Below, one piece after another: positions 50,652 through 59,193 of a stretch of DNA of 64,000 nt. A program made the translations under genes and the position numbers. Every line of letters begins with the position of its first letter. Position 1 is the first letter of the stretch. Source of the stretch: Hymenobacter siberiensis (GTDB lineage Bacteria > Bacteroidota > Bacteroidia > Cytophagales > Hymenobacteraceae); contig NZ_JAHLZZ010000001.1 in assembly GCF_018967845.1 (NCBI RefSeq), positions 1,550,001 to 1,614,000 on the forward strand, given 5' to 3'. The notes beneath the pieces were generated by a model. That model was not told the origin of the DNA. It saw only the letters and a program-made list of their open reading frames with translations, and ran no database searches.

Positions 50652-50815
50652 AATCTGCGCGCGACATTTTGCGTCTCAACAGGCGCAGGCCACTTCGTGA
50701 ACATTATGAATACCCAAAGGTGGATACTTGGCAATTACCCCTCTTCTGAAAGGCCGTTGGCAGTGTTCATCGAAAAGTAGCGACCCACCTTGCGAGTACC
50801 GCCTAGTTTTAGCAG

Positions 50816-52636
50816 ATGTTAATGACTCTTGCCCCCTGGAAAACCTGCCTCGTTGCCTGCGTGCTGATGCTGACGGCCTGTTCATCGCCGGCGCAGCAGG
50901 CCGAGGTGCTGGTGCCGGATTCCTCCCTGGGGCCCCTCACCCCGCGCCGCGACGTATCGGAAGCGCCCTGGCGGGGCCGCGTGCTCGACCGCAACGATTC
51001 CGTGCTGGTGGCCACCCGGCCGGTGTACCTGCTCACCCTGCCGGTGCGCCCGCCGCTCGACTCCGCCGGCCTCAACCGCCTGCTGGGCTGGCGCGACAGT
51101 GCCTTGTGGCACCGCATTAGCGCAGCTCTGCCCTACGAAGGCGCCCGCCCCAAGGGAGGCGTGAAATTGCTGCTTACCAACGCGGAAGCCGAAAAAATAC
51201 GCAAGCGCCAGAAGGAGTGGCCCATGCTCAGGCTCACGCAGCAAACCATGCGCACCTATACCACGAGCACGGGAGCACCCGTGCTTGGCTACGCCGCTGA
51301 CCAGGCGCAGGCTTTCCTGCGCTCGGCCCAACGTTACCGTCGGGGCCGGTTCTACCGCCTGCGCAACGGTGGCGTCGAGAGCTACTACAACGGCCTGCTC
51401 AACGGCCGCCGCGGCATTCGGCACCCGCTCCTCGACTCCACGGGCCAGGAGCGCGGCAACTGGGCCGCCGACACCGCGTTTCAGCAAGGCCAGGACCTCC
51501 ATCTGAGCCTCGATGCCCGGCTGCAGGCCTATGCCGAAAGCCTGATTGGCGGCCGCAAGGGCTACCTCGTAGCCCTCGACCCGCGCACCGGCGAAATTCT
51601 CTGCTTCGTATCAGGCCCCACGTTTTCGGCCCGCACCCTCACCGCGCCCGACCAGGCCGGCGTGCGCGCCAAGCTGCTGGAAAGCGAAGACATGCCCCTG
51701 ATGAACCGGCCCGCCATGCTGGCCAACCCGCCGGGCTCGGTTTTTAAGCTCGTGAATGCCGCCGTGGCCCTGCAGCTGGGAGCTATCACGCCCCAAACCG
51801 GCTTTCGCTGCGACCAGTCGCTCATCAGCTGCGTGCACCACCACCCGGCCGGTAAAAACCTCACCCTAGGCCTGCAGTACAGCTGCAATCCCTATTTCTA
51901 CCAGGTGATGCGCAATATCATCAGCCGCGTGCCCGACAGTCTGGCCACCGACACCGTGGCCGCCCGCCACGCCAACTTGGCCCAGTGGCGCCGCTACGTG
52001 CGGTCCTTCGGGCTCGACTCCGTGCTGGGCGTGGATGTGCCGCACGAAGCCCCCGGCTTCCTGCCCACCCCGGCCTACTACGACAAGGTCCGCCGCACCA
52101 CGCACTGGACCTACCGTTCCATTTATTCGCTCAGCATCGGGCAGGGCGAAATCAATCTCACCGGCCTGCAAATGGCCAATATGGCCGCCATCATCGCCAA
52201 CCGGGGCTGGTACATCCGGCCGCACCTGGTGCGCAGCGTGGGCGACAGCGGCCCGCTGCCCCGCTTCACCAAAAAGCACTACACCCTGGTCGATAGCGCC
52301 AACCTGGCCGCCCTCGTCCCCGGCATGATTGCCGTGATGCAGCGTGGTGGCACCGCCGAAACCTCCAGTCTGGCTGATGTAGGCATCACCGTGGCCGGCA
52401 AAACTGGCACCGTGCAAAACGACGAAGGCGACGACCACGCCACCTTCGTCGGCTTCGCCCCCGCCAACAACCCGCGCATTGCCGTGGCCGTGTACCTCGA
52501 AAATGCCGGTTTCGGGGCCACCGCCGCCGCCCCCTGCGCCGTGATGGTGATGGAGAAATACCTGAGGGGCAGCATCGCGCCCAAGCGCAAGCGTTGGGAG
52601 TCGCGCATCAAGCGCCGCGCTAAGATTGAGGATTAG
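50816..52636 (+). CDS. Class B penicillin-binding protein with lipobox
   Basis: This DD-transpeptidase-type protein crosslinks peptidoglycan. In 606 residues it has an N-terminal PBP dimerisation-like part (WRGRVLDRNDSVLVAT) and the catalytic triad of motifs: Ser308/Lys311 (PPGSVFK), Ser356-Cys-Asn (YSCN) and KTGT at 529-532. Instead of a membrane anchor it has a lipobox (LMLTAC, Cys22), so it may be a lipoprotein. It most resembles PBP2/MrdA but no mreBCD or rodA is adjacent. The ATG at 50822 is an alternative start. Confidence 0.88.
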   Translation: MLMTLAPWKTCLVACVLMLTACSSPAQQAEVLVPDSSLGPLTPRRDVSEAPWRGRVLDRNDSVLVATRPVYLLTLPVRPPLDSAGLNRLLGWRDSALWHRISAALPYEGARPKGGVKLLLTNAEAEKIRKRQKEWPMLRLTQQTMRTYTTSTGAPVLGYAADQAQAFLRSAQRYRRGRFYRLRNGGVESYYNGLLNGRRGIRHPLLDSTGQERGNWAADTAFQQGQDLHLSLDARLQAYAESLIGGRKGYLVALDPRTGEILCFVSGPTFSARTLTAPDQAGVRAKLLESEDMPLMNRPAMLANPPGSVFKLVNAAVALQLGAITPQTGFRCDQSLISCVHHHPAGKNLTLGLQYSCNPYFYQVMRNIISRVPDSLATDTVAARHANLAQWRRYVRSFGLDSVLGVDVPHEAPGFLPTPAYYDKVRRTTHWTYRSIYSLSIGQGEINLTGLQMANMAAIIANRGWYIRPHLVRSVGDSGPLPRFTKKHYTLVDSANLAALVPGMIAVMQRGGTAETSSLADVGITVAGKTGTVQNDEGDDHATFVGFAPANNPRIAVAVYLENAGFGATAAAPCAVMVMEKYLRGSIAPKRKRWESRIKRRAKIED

Positions 52637-52708
52637 GGCGACGCGGGCCGTGCCCCACAGGGGTCCCATGAGGCGCACACGGGGGGCGACGACGCCAGGG
52701 CCATTCAT

Positions 52709-52716
52709 TACTTTTG
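52709..52716 (+). promoter_or_regulatory. -7 box of dapF
   Basis: TActTTTG ends 4 nt before the dapF ATG. This implies a leaderless or nearly leaderless mRNA. No -33 TTG is seen. Confidence 0.5.
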
Positions 52717-52720
52717 CATC

Positions 52721-53518
52721 ATGCAATTCCATAAATACCAGGGCACCGGCAATGACTTCGTCATGATTGACGACCGTGTCCATGCTTTCAATGAAACCGA
52801 CCAGCCGCTGATTGCCCAGCTCTGCGACCGCCGCTTCGGCATTGGGGCCGATGGCCTGATTCTGCTGCGCAACAAGCCTGATTTCGATTTCGAAATGGTG
52901 TACTTCAACGCCGATGGCCGCCCCAGCTCCATGTGCGGCAACGGCGGCCGCTGCACCGTGGCCTTTGCCAAATACCTCGGCCTCATCGGCGACGAAACCC
53001 ATTTTCTGGCCGTGGATGGCCCCCACGAAGCCCGCGTGGAGCCCGACGGCACTGTGCGCCTGCGCATGATTGATGTAGCCGCTGCCCAGAAAGCCGGGGT
53101 AGGGGAGGCCGACGTTTTCCTGCACACCGGCTCGCCCCACCACATTCATTTCCTCGACCCTGAAGGCGGTCAAAAACTGGTAGATTTCGACGTGTACGGC
53201 ATCGGCCACGACATCCGCCACGACTCGGCCTACGACCCGGCCGGCACCAACGTCAACTTCGTGGAAATTCCCGTCGACCCCGCCCAGCCCTGGCCCGTGC
53301 GTACCTACGAGCGCGGCGTGGAAGACGAAACCCTGAGCTGCGGTACCGGCGTAACGGCCGTGGCCCTGGCCGCCTCGCAACGCGGCGCGGCCTCGCCCGT
53401 GCGCCTGCAAACCATGGGCGGCGAACTGGAAGTAAGCTTCGAGCAGCGTCCCGATGGTGGCTTCGAAAACGTGTGGCTGAGTGGCCCGGCGGTGCGGGTT
53501 TTCGGCGGGGAGGTGTAA
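52721..53518 (+). CDS. dapF: Diaminopimelate epimerase
   Basis: DapF converts LL- to meso-diaminopimelate for lysine and peptidoglycan. The 265-residue product has both catalytic Cys: Cys72 (SMCGNGGRC) and Cys207 (LSCGTGVTA), and the N-terminal KYQGTGNDFVMIDDR. It follows the penicillin-binding protein gene by 84 nt but has its own -7 box. Confidence 0.97.
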   Translation: MQFHKYQGTGNDFVMIDDRVHAFNETDQPLIAQLCDRRFGIGADGLILLRNKPDFDFEMVYFNADGRPSSMCGNGGRCTVAFAKYLGLIGDETHFLAVDGPHEARVEPDGTVRLRMIDVAAAQKAGVGEADVFLHTGSPHHIHFLDPEGGQKLVDFDVYGIGHDIRHDSAYDPAGTNVNFVEIPVDPAQPWPVRTYERGVEDETLSCGTGVTAVALAASQRGAASPVRLQTMGGELEVSFEQRPDGGFENVWLSGPAVRVFGGEV

Positions 53519-53523
53519 GGCGG

Positions 53524-53698
53524 GTCACCTCACCCCCTGACCTCCCTCTCCAAAAAAGAGGGGGCACCGGCTTTGCTCCAGACAGATGAAGCCGTTAATG
53601 AAAATAGCCCAGCGCAATGCGCCGGGCTATTTTCGTTTTATTCCTGCTCCGAACCGGTGCCCCCTCTCTGCGGGAGAGGGGGGCAGGGGTGAGGTTAA
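53524..53698. repeat. Dispersed inverted repeat, CCTCACCCCC family, copy 2
   Basis: The left part GTCACCTCACCCCCTGACC with CAAAAAAGAGGGGGCACCGG matches the copy at 902-1009. The right part has GGTGCCCCCTCTCTGC and GGGGTGAGGTTAAC in reverse sense. A terminator hairpin (53600-53640) lies between the halves. Confidence 0.75.
53600..53640. terminator. Bidirectional terminator between dapF and the DJ-1/PfpI gene
   Basis: GAAAATAGCCCaGCGC pairs with GCGCcGGGCTATTTTC and is followed by GTTTTATT. It serves the convergent pair. Confidence 0.82.
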
Positions 53699-53706
53699 CC
53701 GTGAGG

Positions 53707-54387
53707 CTACTTCTTCAGCATCGCCAGCAGCTCTTCAGCGGCTTTCTCCGACGAGGCGGGGTTCTGGCCCGTAATCAGGTTGCCGGCCGATACGACGTAG
53801 GGCTGCCAGTCGGCGCCTTTCGAGTACTGGCCGCCGTTTTCTTTCAGCATGTCTTCCACCAGGAAAGGCACTACGTTGGTCAGCTGCACGGCCTCTTCTT
53901 CAGTGTTGGTGAAGCCGGCTACCGACTTGCCTTTCACCAGCGGCTCGCCGTTGGCGGCTTTCACGTGGCGCAGCACGCCGGGGGCGTGGCACACGGCGGC
54001 TACCGGCTTGCCGGCGTTGTACATGGCTTCGATGAAGGCAATGGACTTCTTGTCTTCGGCCAAATCCCACAGGGGGCCGTGGCCGCCGGGGTAGAACACG
54101 GCGTCAAAATCTTCGGCCTTGATGGTGTCGAGCGTCACCGTGCTGGCCAGGGCTTGCTGGGCGGCGGTGTCGGCCTTGAAGCGCTTGGTGGCATCGGTCT
54201 GGGCGCTGGGGTCGTCGCTTTTGGGGTCGAGGGGCGGCTGGCCGCCTTTGGGCGAAGCGAGCGTAACATCAGCGCCGGCATCGATGAAGGTGTAGTAAGG
54301 CGCGGCGAATTCTTCGAGCCAGAAACCGGTTTTGTGGCCGGTGTTGCCGAGCTCGTCGTGCGAGGTCAAAATCATTGCAATTTTCAT
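53707..54387 (-). CDS. DJ-1/PfpI family protein (type 1 glutamine amidotransferase-like)
   Basis: The 226-residue product has the nucleophile elbow AAVCHAPG (Cys133), an upstream acidic Glu in WLEEFAAPYY, and YPGGHGP, like Hsp31-type glyoxalases and deglycases. It may detoxify methylglyoxal or repair glycated proteins. It is the last of five minus-strand stress genes. Confidence 0.87.
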   Translation of the reverse strand: MKIAMILTSHDELGNTGHKTGFWLEEFAAPYYTFIDAGADVTLASPKGGQPPLDPKSDDPSAQTDATKRFKADTAAQQALASTVTLDTIKAEDFDAVFYPGGHGPLWDLAEDKKSIAFIEAMYNAGKPVAAVCHAPGVLRHVKAANGEPLVKGKSVAGFTNTEEEAVQLTNVVPFLVEDMLKENGGQYSKGADWQPYVVSAGNLITGQNPASSEKAAEELLAMLKK

Positions 54388-54431
54388 GGTATCTGGGTTT
54401 TAGTGGTAATGAAAAAAAAGAGCGGCCGGCG

Positions 54432-54740
54432 TTAGTCCAGCAGCTGGTAAAAAGTGACGGCGCGCTCGGCCAGCAGCGGCCCTATCTGCTTCACCACCAG
54501 CTCTTGGTAGTGGGCCGAGTCGCGGTGGGCTTCGAGGGCCGCCTGGTCGGCGTATTGCTCGTAGATGAAGAACTTAGTGGGCTCTTTCGGGTCCTGGTGC
54601 GCGGTGTACACCAGGTTGCCGGGCTCATCGGCCCGCACGGCGGCGGCGGCTTGTAACAGCAGCTGGCGCACGGTTTCTTCCTGGCCGGCCTGGGCCTGGA
54701 AGTGGGCCGCTACGCAGATAATGGATTTGTTGGAGGACAT
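54432..54740 (-). CDS. Antibiotic biosynthesis monooxygenase (ABM) domain protein
   Basis: The product is a single ABM domain of 102 residues (VAAHFQAQAGQEETVRQLLL, NLVYTAHQDPKEPTKFFIYE). Such ferredoxin-like dimers act as small monooxygenases, often on quinones. It lies 44 nt upstream of the DJ-1/PfpI gene, in the same operon. Confidence 0.85.
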   Translation of the reverse strand: MSSNKSIICVAAHFQAQAGQEETVRQLLLQAAAAVRADEPGNLVYTAHQDPKEPTKFFIYEQYADQAALEAHRDSAHYQELVVKQIGPLLAERAVTFYQLLD

Positions 54741-54781
54741 GGGATAGTGGGGGATTGGATGATGTTGAAACGCTTTGAGAA

Positions 54782-54906
54782 CGTCATGCCGAGCGCAGCC
54801 GAGGCATCTCGCGTGTGGCAGTAACTCACTCGCGAGAAAAGGATTAGTGGTGGCACGCGAGATGCTTCGGTCTCTGCTTGATGCGCAGAATGCTCAGCAT
54901 GACCGC
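54782..54906. repeat. Dispersed repeat, GCGCAGCGAAGCAT family, copy 3 (degenerate)
   Basis: CGTCATGCCGAGCGCAGCCG on the left and CAGCATGACCG on the right are the family ends. GCATCTCGCG(T) and (A)CGCGAGATGC are inner arms. The copy is longer and less regular than the one at 47584. Confidence 0.7.
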
Positions 54907-54925
54907 CTATTAGGCTATGTGCTGA

Positions 54926-55924
54926 TTACGCCACTTTTACCACGGCCTTGCCGGTGTTCTCACCCTTAAATAAGCCCATGAAAGCGGCCGGAATCTGGTC
55001 GAAGCCTTCCGTAATGGTTTCCTCGCCTTTCAGCTGGCCGGCGGCGTACCACTCCGTGAGCTTGGCCACGCCCTCGGGCCAGCGGCTGTAGTAGTCGCTC
55101 ACGATGAAGCCCTGCAGCTTGGTGCTGGTTTTCAGGAGCTTGCCTTCGGGGCGGGGGCCGGTGGGCGTTTCGGTAGCGTTGTAGGTCGAAATCTGACCGC
55201 ATAGGGCAATGCGGGCGTGCTTGTTCAGCAGGTCGTACACGGCGTCGGTGATGGCCCCGCCCACGTTGTCGAAGTAGCAGTCCACGCCGTTGGGGGCGGC
55301 GGCGGCCAGGGCTTTGGCAATGTCGGGCGTGGTTTTATAGTTGATGGCTTCGTCAAAGCCCAGGGCTTTGAGGTGGGCCACCTTTTCGTCGGAGCCCGCC
55401 GTGCCAACCACCCGGCAGCCCTGAATTTTGGCCAGCTGGCCCACAATCAGGCCCACGGCCCCGGCCGCGCCGGATACCACCACCGTTTCGCCGGCCTTGG
55501 GCTGGCAGATGTCGAGCAGGCCAAAATAGGCCGTGAGGCCGGGCATGCCCAGCAGGCCCAGGAAGTAGCTGGCAGGGGCTTTATCTACCGGCACGGGGTT
55601 CAGTGTTTTGGCATCGGCCACGCTGAATTCCTGCCAAAGCAGGTTGCCCACTACGGTGGTGCCTACGGCCAAGTCCGGGCTTTGGCTTTCAATGACCTCG
55701 GCTACTACACCGCCCGCAATCGGCTGGCCCACTTCAAACGGTGCCACGTACGATTTTGCCGCGCTCATCCGGCCCCGCATGTAGGGGTCGACGGACACAT
55801 ACCGCGTTTTCAGCAGCACCTGGCCGGCGGCAAGGGCAGGCGTTTCGCGGGTTTCGAACTGGAATTGCTCGGCCGTGGGCTCGCCCTGGGGGCGGCTGGC
55901 GAGCAGAATGGCTTGCGTTTTCAT
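54926..55924 (-). CDS. NADP-dependent oxidoreductase (MDR superfamily)
   Basis: The 332-residue product is a zinc-free medium-chain reductase like leukotriene B4 12-hydroxydehydrogenase/prostaglandin reductase. It has VDPYMRGRMS, the nucleotide-binding VVSGAAGAVGLIVGQLAK and GVDCYFDNVGG. Such enzymes reduce the double bond of enones and enals, useful against lipid-peroxide products. It lies between ohr and the ABM gene. Confidence 0.88.
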   Translation of the reverse strand: MKTQAILLASRPQGEPTAEQFQFETRETPALAAGQVLLKTRYVSVDPYMRGRMSAAKSYVAPFEVGQPIAGGVVAEVIESQSPDLAVGTTVVGNLLWQEFSVADAKTLNPVPVDKAPASYFLGLLGMPGLTAYFGLLDICQPKAGETVVVSGAAGAVGLIVGQLAKIQGCRVVGTAGSDEKVAHLKALGFDEAINYKTTPDIAKALAAAAPNGVDCYFDNVGGAITDAVYDLLNKHARIALCGQISTYNATETPTGPRPEGKLLKTSTKLQGFIVSDYYSRWPEGVAKLTEWYAAGQLKGEETITEGFDQIPAAFMGLFKGENTGKAVVKVA

Positions 55925-55954
55925 AGGAATAAGGTAGTGAGTTCAGCGAATAAA

Positions 55955-55991
55955 AAATAGCCGTGCCAGCGTGGTGGCGGCACGGCTATTT
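55955..55991 (-). terminator. Terminator after ohr
   Basis: AAATAGCCGTGCC (55955-55967) and GGCACGGCTATTT (55979-55991) are exact complements. On the minus strand the stem runs into TTTTTTA, so it acts after ohr. Confidence 0.8.
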
Positions 55992-56020
55992 CAATCTGGC
56001 CGGCCCGAAAGCCAGCGTGC

Positions 56021-56455
56021 TTAGGCGTTGGTCGTGGTGGTAAGGCTCACCTCAATGTTGCCTTTGGTAGCGCGCGAATAGGGGCAGATGCCGTGAGCGG
56101 CTTCCACCAGCTCCTCGGCCTGCTTCTGTTCGAAGCCGGGCAGGTTTACGTGCAAATCGGCCGAGATGCCGTAGCCGCCGTCCTCCGCTTGGCCGAAGCC
56201 AATGAGGGCTTCCACGGTCACGTTTTCCAGGCGCACTTTGGCCTGGCGGGCGGCCACGCCCAGCGCGCCTTCGAAGCAGGCTGCGTAGCCGGCGGCAAAC
56301 AGCTGCTCGGGGTTGGTAGCGCCGGTTTTGCCGGGGCCGCCCATCTCTTTGGGCGTGCTCAGGGTCAGGTTAAGAACGTTGTTGTTGGAGCTAATGTGGC
56401 CGTCGCGGCCGCCTTTGGCCAAAGCCTGGGCAGTGAAGATTTTTTCGATTTTCAT
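56021..56455 (-). CDS. ohr: Organic hydroperoxide resistance protein
   Basis: Ohr reduces organic hydroperoxides using lipoyl-thiols. The 144-residue OsmC-fold product has both catalytic Cys: Cys60 (YAACFEGALG) and Cys124 (HGICPYSRAT). It lies 35 nt downstream of ohrR on the same strand, an arrangement known for the OhrR-controlled system. Confidence 0.93.
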   Translation of the reverse strand: MKIEKIFTAQALAKGGRDGHISSNNNVLNLTLSTPKEMGGPGKTGATNPEQLFAAGYAACFEGALGVAARQAKVRLENVTVEALIGFGQAEDGGYGISADLHVNLPGFEQKQAEELVEAAHGICPYSRATKGNIEVSLTTTTNA

Positions 56456-56490
56456 CGGATTGGGTAAGAAAAAAAGTTAAGCGCTAGCCG

Positions 56491-56943
56491 CTAAGCCAAC
56501 TGGGTAAGTAAATGGGTTAGGTGGGTGCGCAGGGCCGTTATCTCGCCTTCCGACATCTGCATCTTGTCGAGCATGAGCAGCGGAATCTGGTCGGCCCGGG
56601 CTTCGAGGGCCCGGCCTGCCGGCAGCAGCGCGATGATAACCGACCGCTCGTCGCGCGGGTCGCGGCGGCGGCTGAGCCACTGCTTCTGCTCCATGCGCTT
56701 GAGTAGCGGTGTGAGCGTGCCCGAGTCGAGCAGCAGCTTTTCACCCAACTCCTTCACCGTGAGCTTCTCGTGCTCCCATAGCAGCAGAAACACGAGATAC
56801 TGCGGGTAGGTAAGGTCGAGAGCCTGCAACAGCGGCTGATAGGCCTTGGTGAGCAGCCGCGAAACGGCATAGAACGGGAAGCACAGCTGGTTTTCTAGCT
56901 TCAGCAGTGAGTTCTTAGCGGACGGTTCAGGAGGAGTTGCCAT
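56491..56943 (-). CDS. ohrR: MarR-family peroxide-sensing repressor OhrR
   Basis: This 150-residue winged-helix repressor has the redox Cys21 in the LENQLCFPFYAVSR motif that marks OhrR; its oxidation by organic peroxides frees the operator. The recognition region TPLLKRMEQKQWLSRRRDPR is intact. The ATG at 56943 is used; an upstream frame adds 18 residues without family match. It probably controls ohr and perhaps itself. Confidence 0.9.
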   Translation of the reverse strand: MATPPEPSAKNSLLKLENQLCFPFYAVSRLLTKAYQPLLQALDLTYPQYLVFLLLWEHEKLTVKELGEKLLLDSGTLTPLLKRMEQKQWLSRRRDPRDERSVIIALLPAGRALEARADQIPLLMLDKMQMSEGEITALRTHLTHLLTQLA

Positions 56944-56959
56944 GGGGTTTCGAATAGGT

Positions 56960-57000
56960 AAACGGATAACGGTTGTGTAATGTTTGATTGTGTGCAATTT
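56960..57000. promoter_or_regulatory. Possible OhrR operator region
   Basis: Upstream of ohrR is an AT-rich stretch with two TTGTGT units (GTTGTGTAAT and ATTGTGTGCAAT) in direct orientation. It is in the right place for a MarR-type operator, but is not a clear palindrome. Confidence 0.3.
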
Positions 57001-57051
57001 ATTTTTTTAATCTTAAACGCGAGAACGTCCCGCCACAACCCCACCGCCCAA

Positions 57052-57059
57052 TACCTTTG
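57052..57059 (+). promoter_or_regulatory. -7 box of the GNAT gene
   Basis: TAccTTTG ends 7 nt before the ATG at 57067, again implying a very short leader. No -33 TTG is evident. Confidence 0.55.
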
Positions 57060-57066
57060 CCCCACC

Positions 57067-57582
57067 ATGCACCTGCGCGCCCTCGAACCCGACGACCTCG
57101 AATTCCTCTACGCCCTCGAAAACGACCCCGACATCTGGGGCGTGTCGGATACGCTGGCGCCGGTGTCGCGCCACGCCCTGCGCGAATACCTGGCGCATGC
57201 CGGCGCGGATTTCTACGTAGTGCGCCAGCTGCGGCTGGTGATTACTACTGAGATAGGTAGCCTTGCCGTGGGTGTGGTGGACCTTTTTGACTTCGACCCG
57301 CTGCACCTGCGGGCGGGTGTGGGCATCACCATTCTGGCCAGCGAGCGCCGCCACGGCTATGCCCGCCAGGCCCTGGAGCTGCTGAAAAACTACGCCCGCC
57401 AGCTGCTGCGCCTGCACCAGATTTACGCGACTGTAGGCACTGATAATACCGCGAGTTTGAAGCTGTTTCGGGCCGCTGGCTTTCGGCGCGTGGGCATTCG
57501 GCACGGCTGGCTGCGCACCGCCACCGGCTGGCAGGATGCCGTGGAATGGCAGTGCCTGCTCCAGCTTTATGCCGGGATATAA
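57067..57582 (+). CDS. GNAT family N-acetyltransferase
   Basis: The 171-residue product has the acetyl-CoA loop (ILASERRHGYARQAL) and the C-terminal NTASLKLFRAAGFRRVG typical of GNAT enzymes that modify amines, such as spermidine (SpeG-like) or ribosomal N-termini. The substrate is unknown. The longer frame from 56980 crosses the ohrR promoter, so the ATG at 57067 is preferred. Confidence 0.87.
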   Translation: MHLRALEPDDLEFLYALENDPDIWGVSDTLAPVSRHALREYLAHAGADFYVVRQLRLVITTEIGSLAVGVVDLFDFDPLHLRAGVGITILASERRHGYARQALELLKNYARQLLRLHQIYATVGTDNTASLKLFRAAGFRRVGIRHGWLRTATGWQDAVEWQCLLQLYAGI

Positions 57583-57757
57583 AATATATGATAAACTTAT
57601 ATTAGCCTGATAGCGTGTAGCGTTAGTAGGTGCTTAGCAAAGTAAGCCGGGGTATATCCTTTGGCCGAAGGGCTACGTATACGCTTGCAAGCGTTGCGGC
57701 TGCGTAGGTAGAGAGTCCCTCCGGCGCGGCGCGAAACCCCTTTTCCTGCTAAGTTTC
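57583..57757. other. Structured 5' region ahead of the glycosyltransferase gene
   Basis: No gene. It holds CTACGTATACGCTTGCAAGC and a following CGTAG that can enclose the palindrome ACGCTTGCAAGCGT, with a CCTTTGGCCGAAGG hairpin before it. It may be a leader structure or a dispersed repeat. Confidence 0.4.
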
Positions 57758-59050
57758 ATGCCCCCTTCTTCGACGGTGGAAGTGCTTTTGCGCGCCTCTG
57801 CCACCGCTGCCCGGCCCAGCGAATCAGCTGCCGAAAATAACGCCCCTTATACGTTGCCCGACCTGGTGTGCTTTGCGCACTTGCATTGGGATTTCGTGTG
57901 GCAGCGCCCCCAGCACTTGCTGTCGCGCTTTGCCCAATACGGCCGGGTGTTTTATGTCGAAGACGCTTTCTGTCACAACGACAACCTGGTTGAGCCGCAC
58001 GTTGAAATCAAGCTTCGCGACAACGGCGTGAAAGTGGTGGTGGTGCACCTGCCCGCGCGCCTGCGCGAAGACGAAGCCGCCGCCGACCAGGCCCAGTTCG
58101 AAGTCCTGAGTCACTATTTTGCCGAGCAGAGCGTCACGAACTACGTGTTCTGGTACTACACGCCCATGGCCCTGGGCAAGTCGCGCCAGTTCACGCCCAA
58201 GCTCACCGTGTATGACTGCATGGACGAGCTGGCGGCCTTCAAGTTTGCCCCGCCCGAGCTCAAAAAGCGCGAGCAGGAGCTCTTCGCCAAAGCCGACCTG
58301 GTGTTCACCGGCGGGCACACGCTCTACGAAGCCAAGCGCAAGCAGCACCCCGACGCGCACCCCTTCCCGAGCAGCATCGACAAAGCCCATTTTGGCCAGG
58401 CGCGGGGCCCCATGGCCGAGCCCGTCGACCAGGCCGGCATTGCGCACCCGCGCATCGGCTTTTTCGGCGTGGTGGACGAGCGGCTGGATATTGAGCTGCT
58501 GCGCGAGCTGGCGCAGAACCACGCCGAGTGGCAGTTTGTCATCATCGGCCCGGTGGTGAAGATTGACCCGGCTACCCTGCCGCGCACGCCCAACGTGCAT
58601 TACCTCGGCGGCAAGGATTATAAGGAACTGCCTGCCTATTTAAAGGGTTGGGACGTAGCCACTCTGCTGTTTGCTGATAACGAAAGCACGAAGTTTATTT
58701 CGCCTACCAAAACGCCCGAATACCTCGCCGCCGGCAACCCCGTAGTGAGCACGCCCATCCGCGACGTGGTGCGGCCCTACGGCGACCTCAAGCTGGTGCA
58801 CATTGCCGATAACGCCGCCGATTTCGGCGCCGCCATCGCCAAGGCCCTCACCCAGCGCACCGACGCCGACTGGCGGCAGCGCACCGATGATTACCTGGCC
58901 ACCATTTCCTGGGACCAGACCTGGCAGCAGATGGTGAAACTGATGCAGGCGCGCCTGGGTGCCAAAAAGCCCGATGCTTCCACCACCATGACCGGTGTGC
59001 CGCTCATGCCCACCAAAGTATCGGAAGTAACGCTGCCGCCCATCGTCTAG
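57758..59050 (+). CDS. Glycosyltransferase family protein
   Basis: The 430-residue product has VCFAHLHWDFVWQRPQHLLS, then a Rossmann-type C-terminal domain with FFGVVDERLDIELLRELA and FISPTKTPEYLAAGNPVVST, as in GT-B enzymes. It lies directly before glf and may build a galactofuranose- or other sugar-containing surface glycan. Donor and acceptor are unknown. Confidence 0.85.
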   Translation: MPPSSTVEVLLRASATAARPSESAAENNAPYTLPDLVCFAHLHWDFVWQRPQHLLSRFAQYGRVFYVEDAFCHNDNLVEPHVEIKLRDNGVKVVVVHLPARLREDEAAADQAQFEVLSHYFAEQSVTNYVFWYYTPMALGKSRQFTPKLTVYDCMDELAAFKFAPPELKKREQELFAKADLVFTGGHTLYEAKRKQHPDAHPFPSSIDKAHFGQARGPMAEPVDQAGIAHPRIGFFGVVDERLDIELLRELAQNHAEWQFVIIGPVVKIDPATLPRTPNVHYLGGKDYKELPAYLKGWDVATLLFADNESTKFISPTKTPEYLAAGNPVVSTPIRDVVRPYGDLKLVHIADNAADFGAAIAKALTQRTDADWRQRTDDYLATISWDQTWQQMVKLMQARLGAKKPDASTTMTGVPLMPTKVSEVTLPPIV

Positions 59051-59193
59051 CCTGTTGGTAGTCATAATGGACGGATCCAAGCCGCCGCAAGCTGGCGTAG
59101 CGTGCCTCCGAAACACGCATAAATTCTGATTATCAGTTAGTTAAAATAAAAATATATAACGCTCCCTTCTTACTGCTTTCCATACCCTGCACT

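Noticed and set aside
51866..53410. 514-codon minus-strand frame across the penicillin-binding protein and dapF genes
   Set aside because: It spans two well-supported genes on the other strand and shows no motif.
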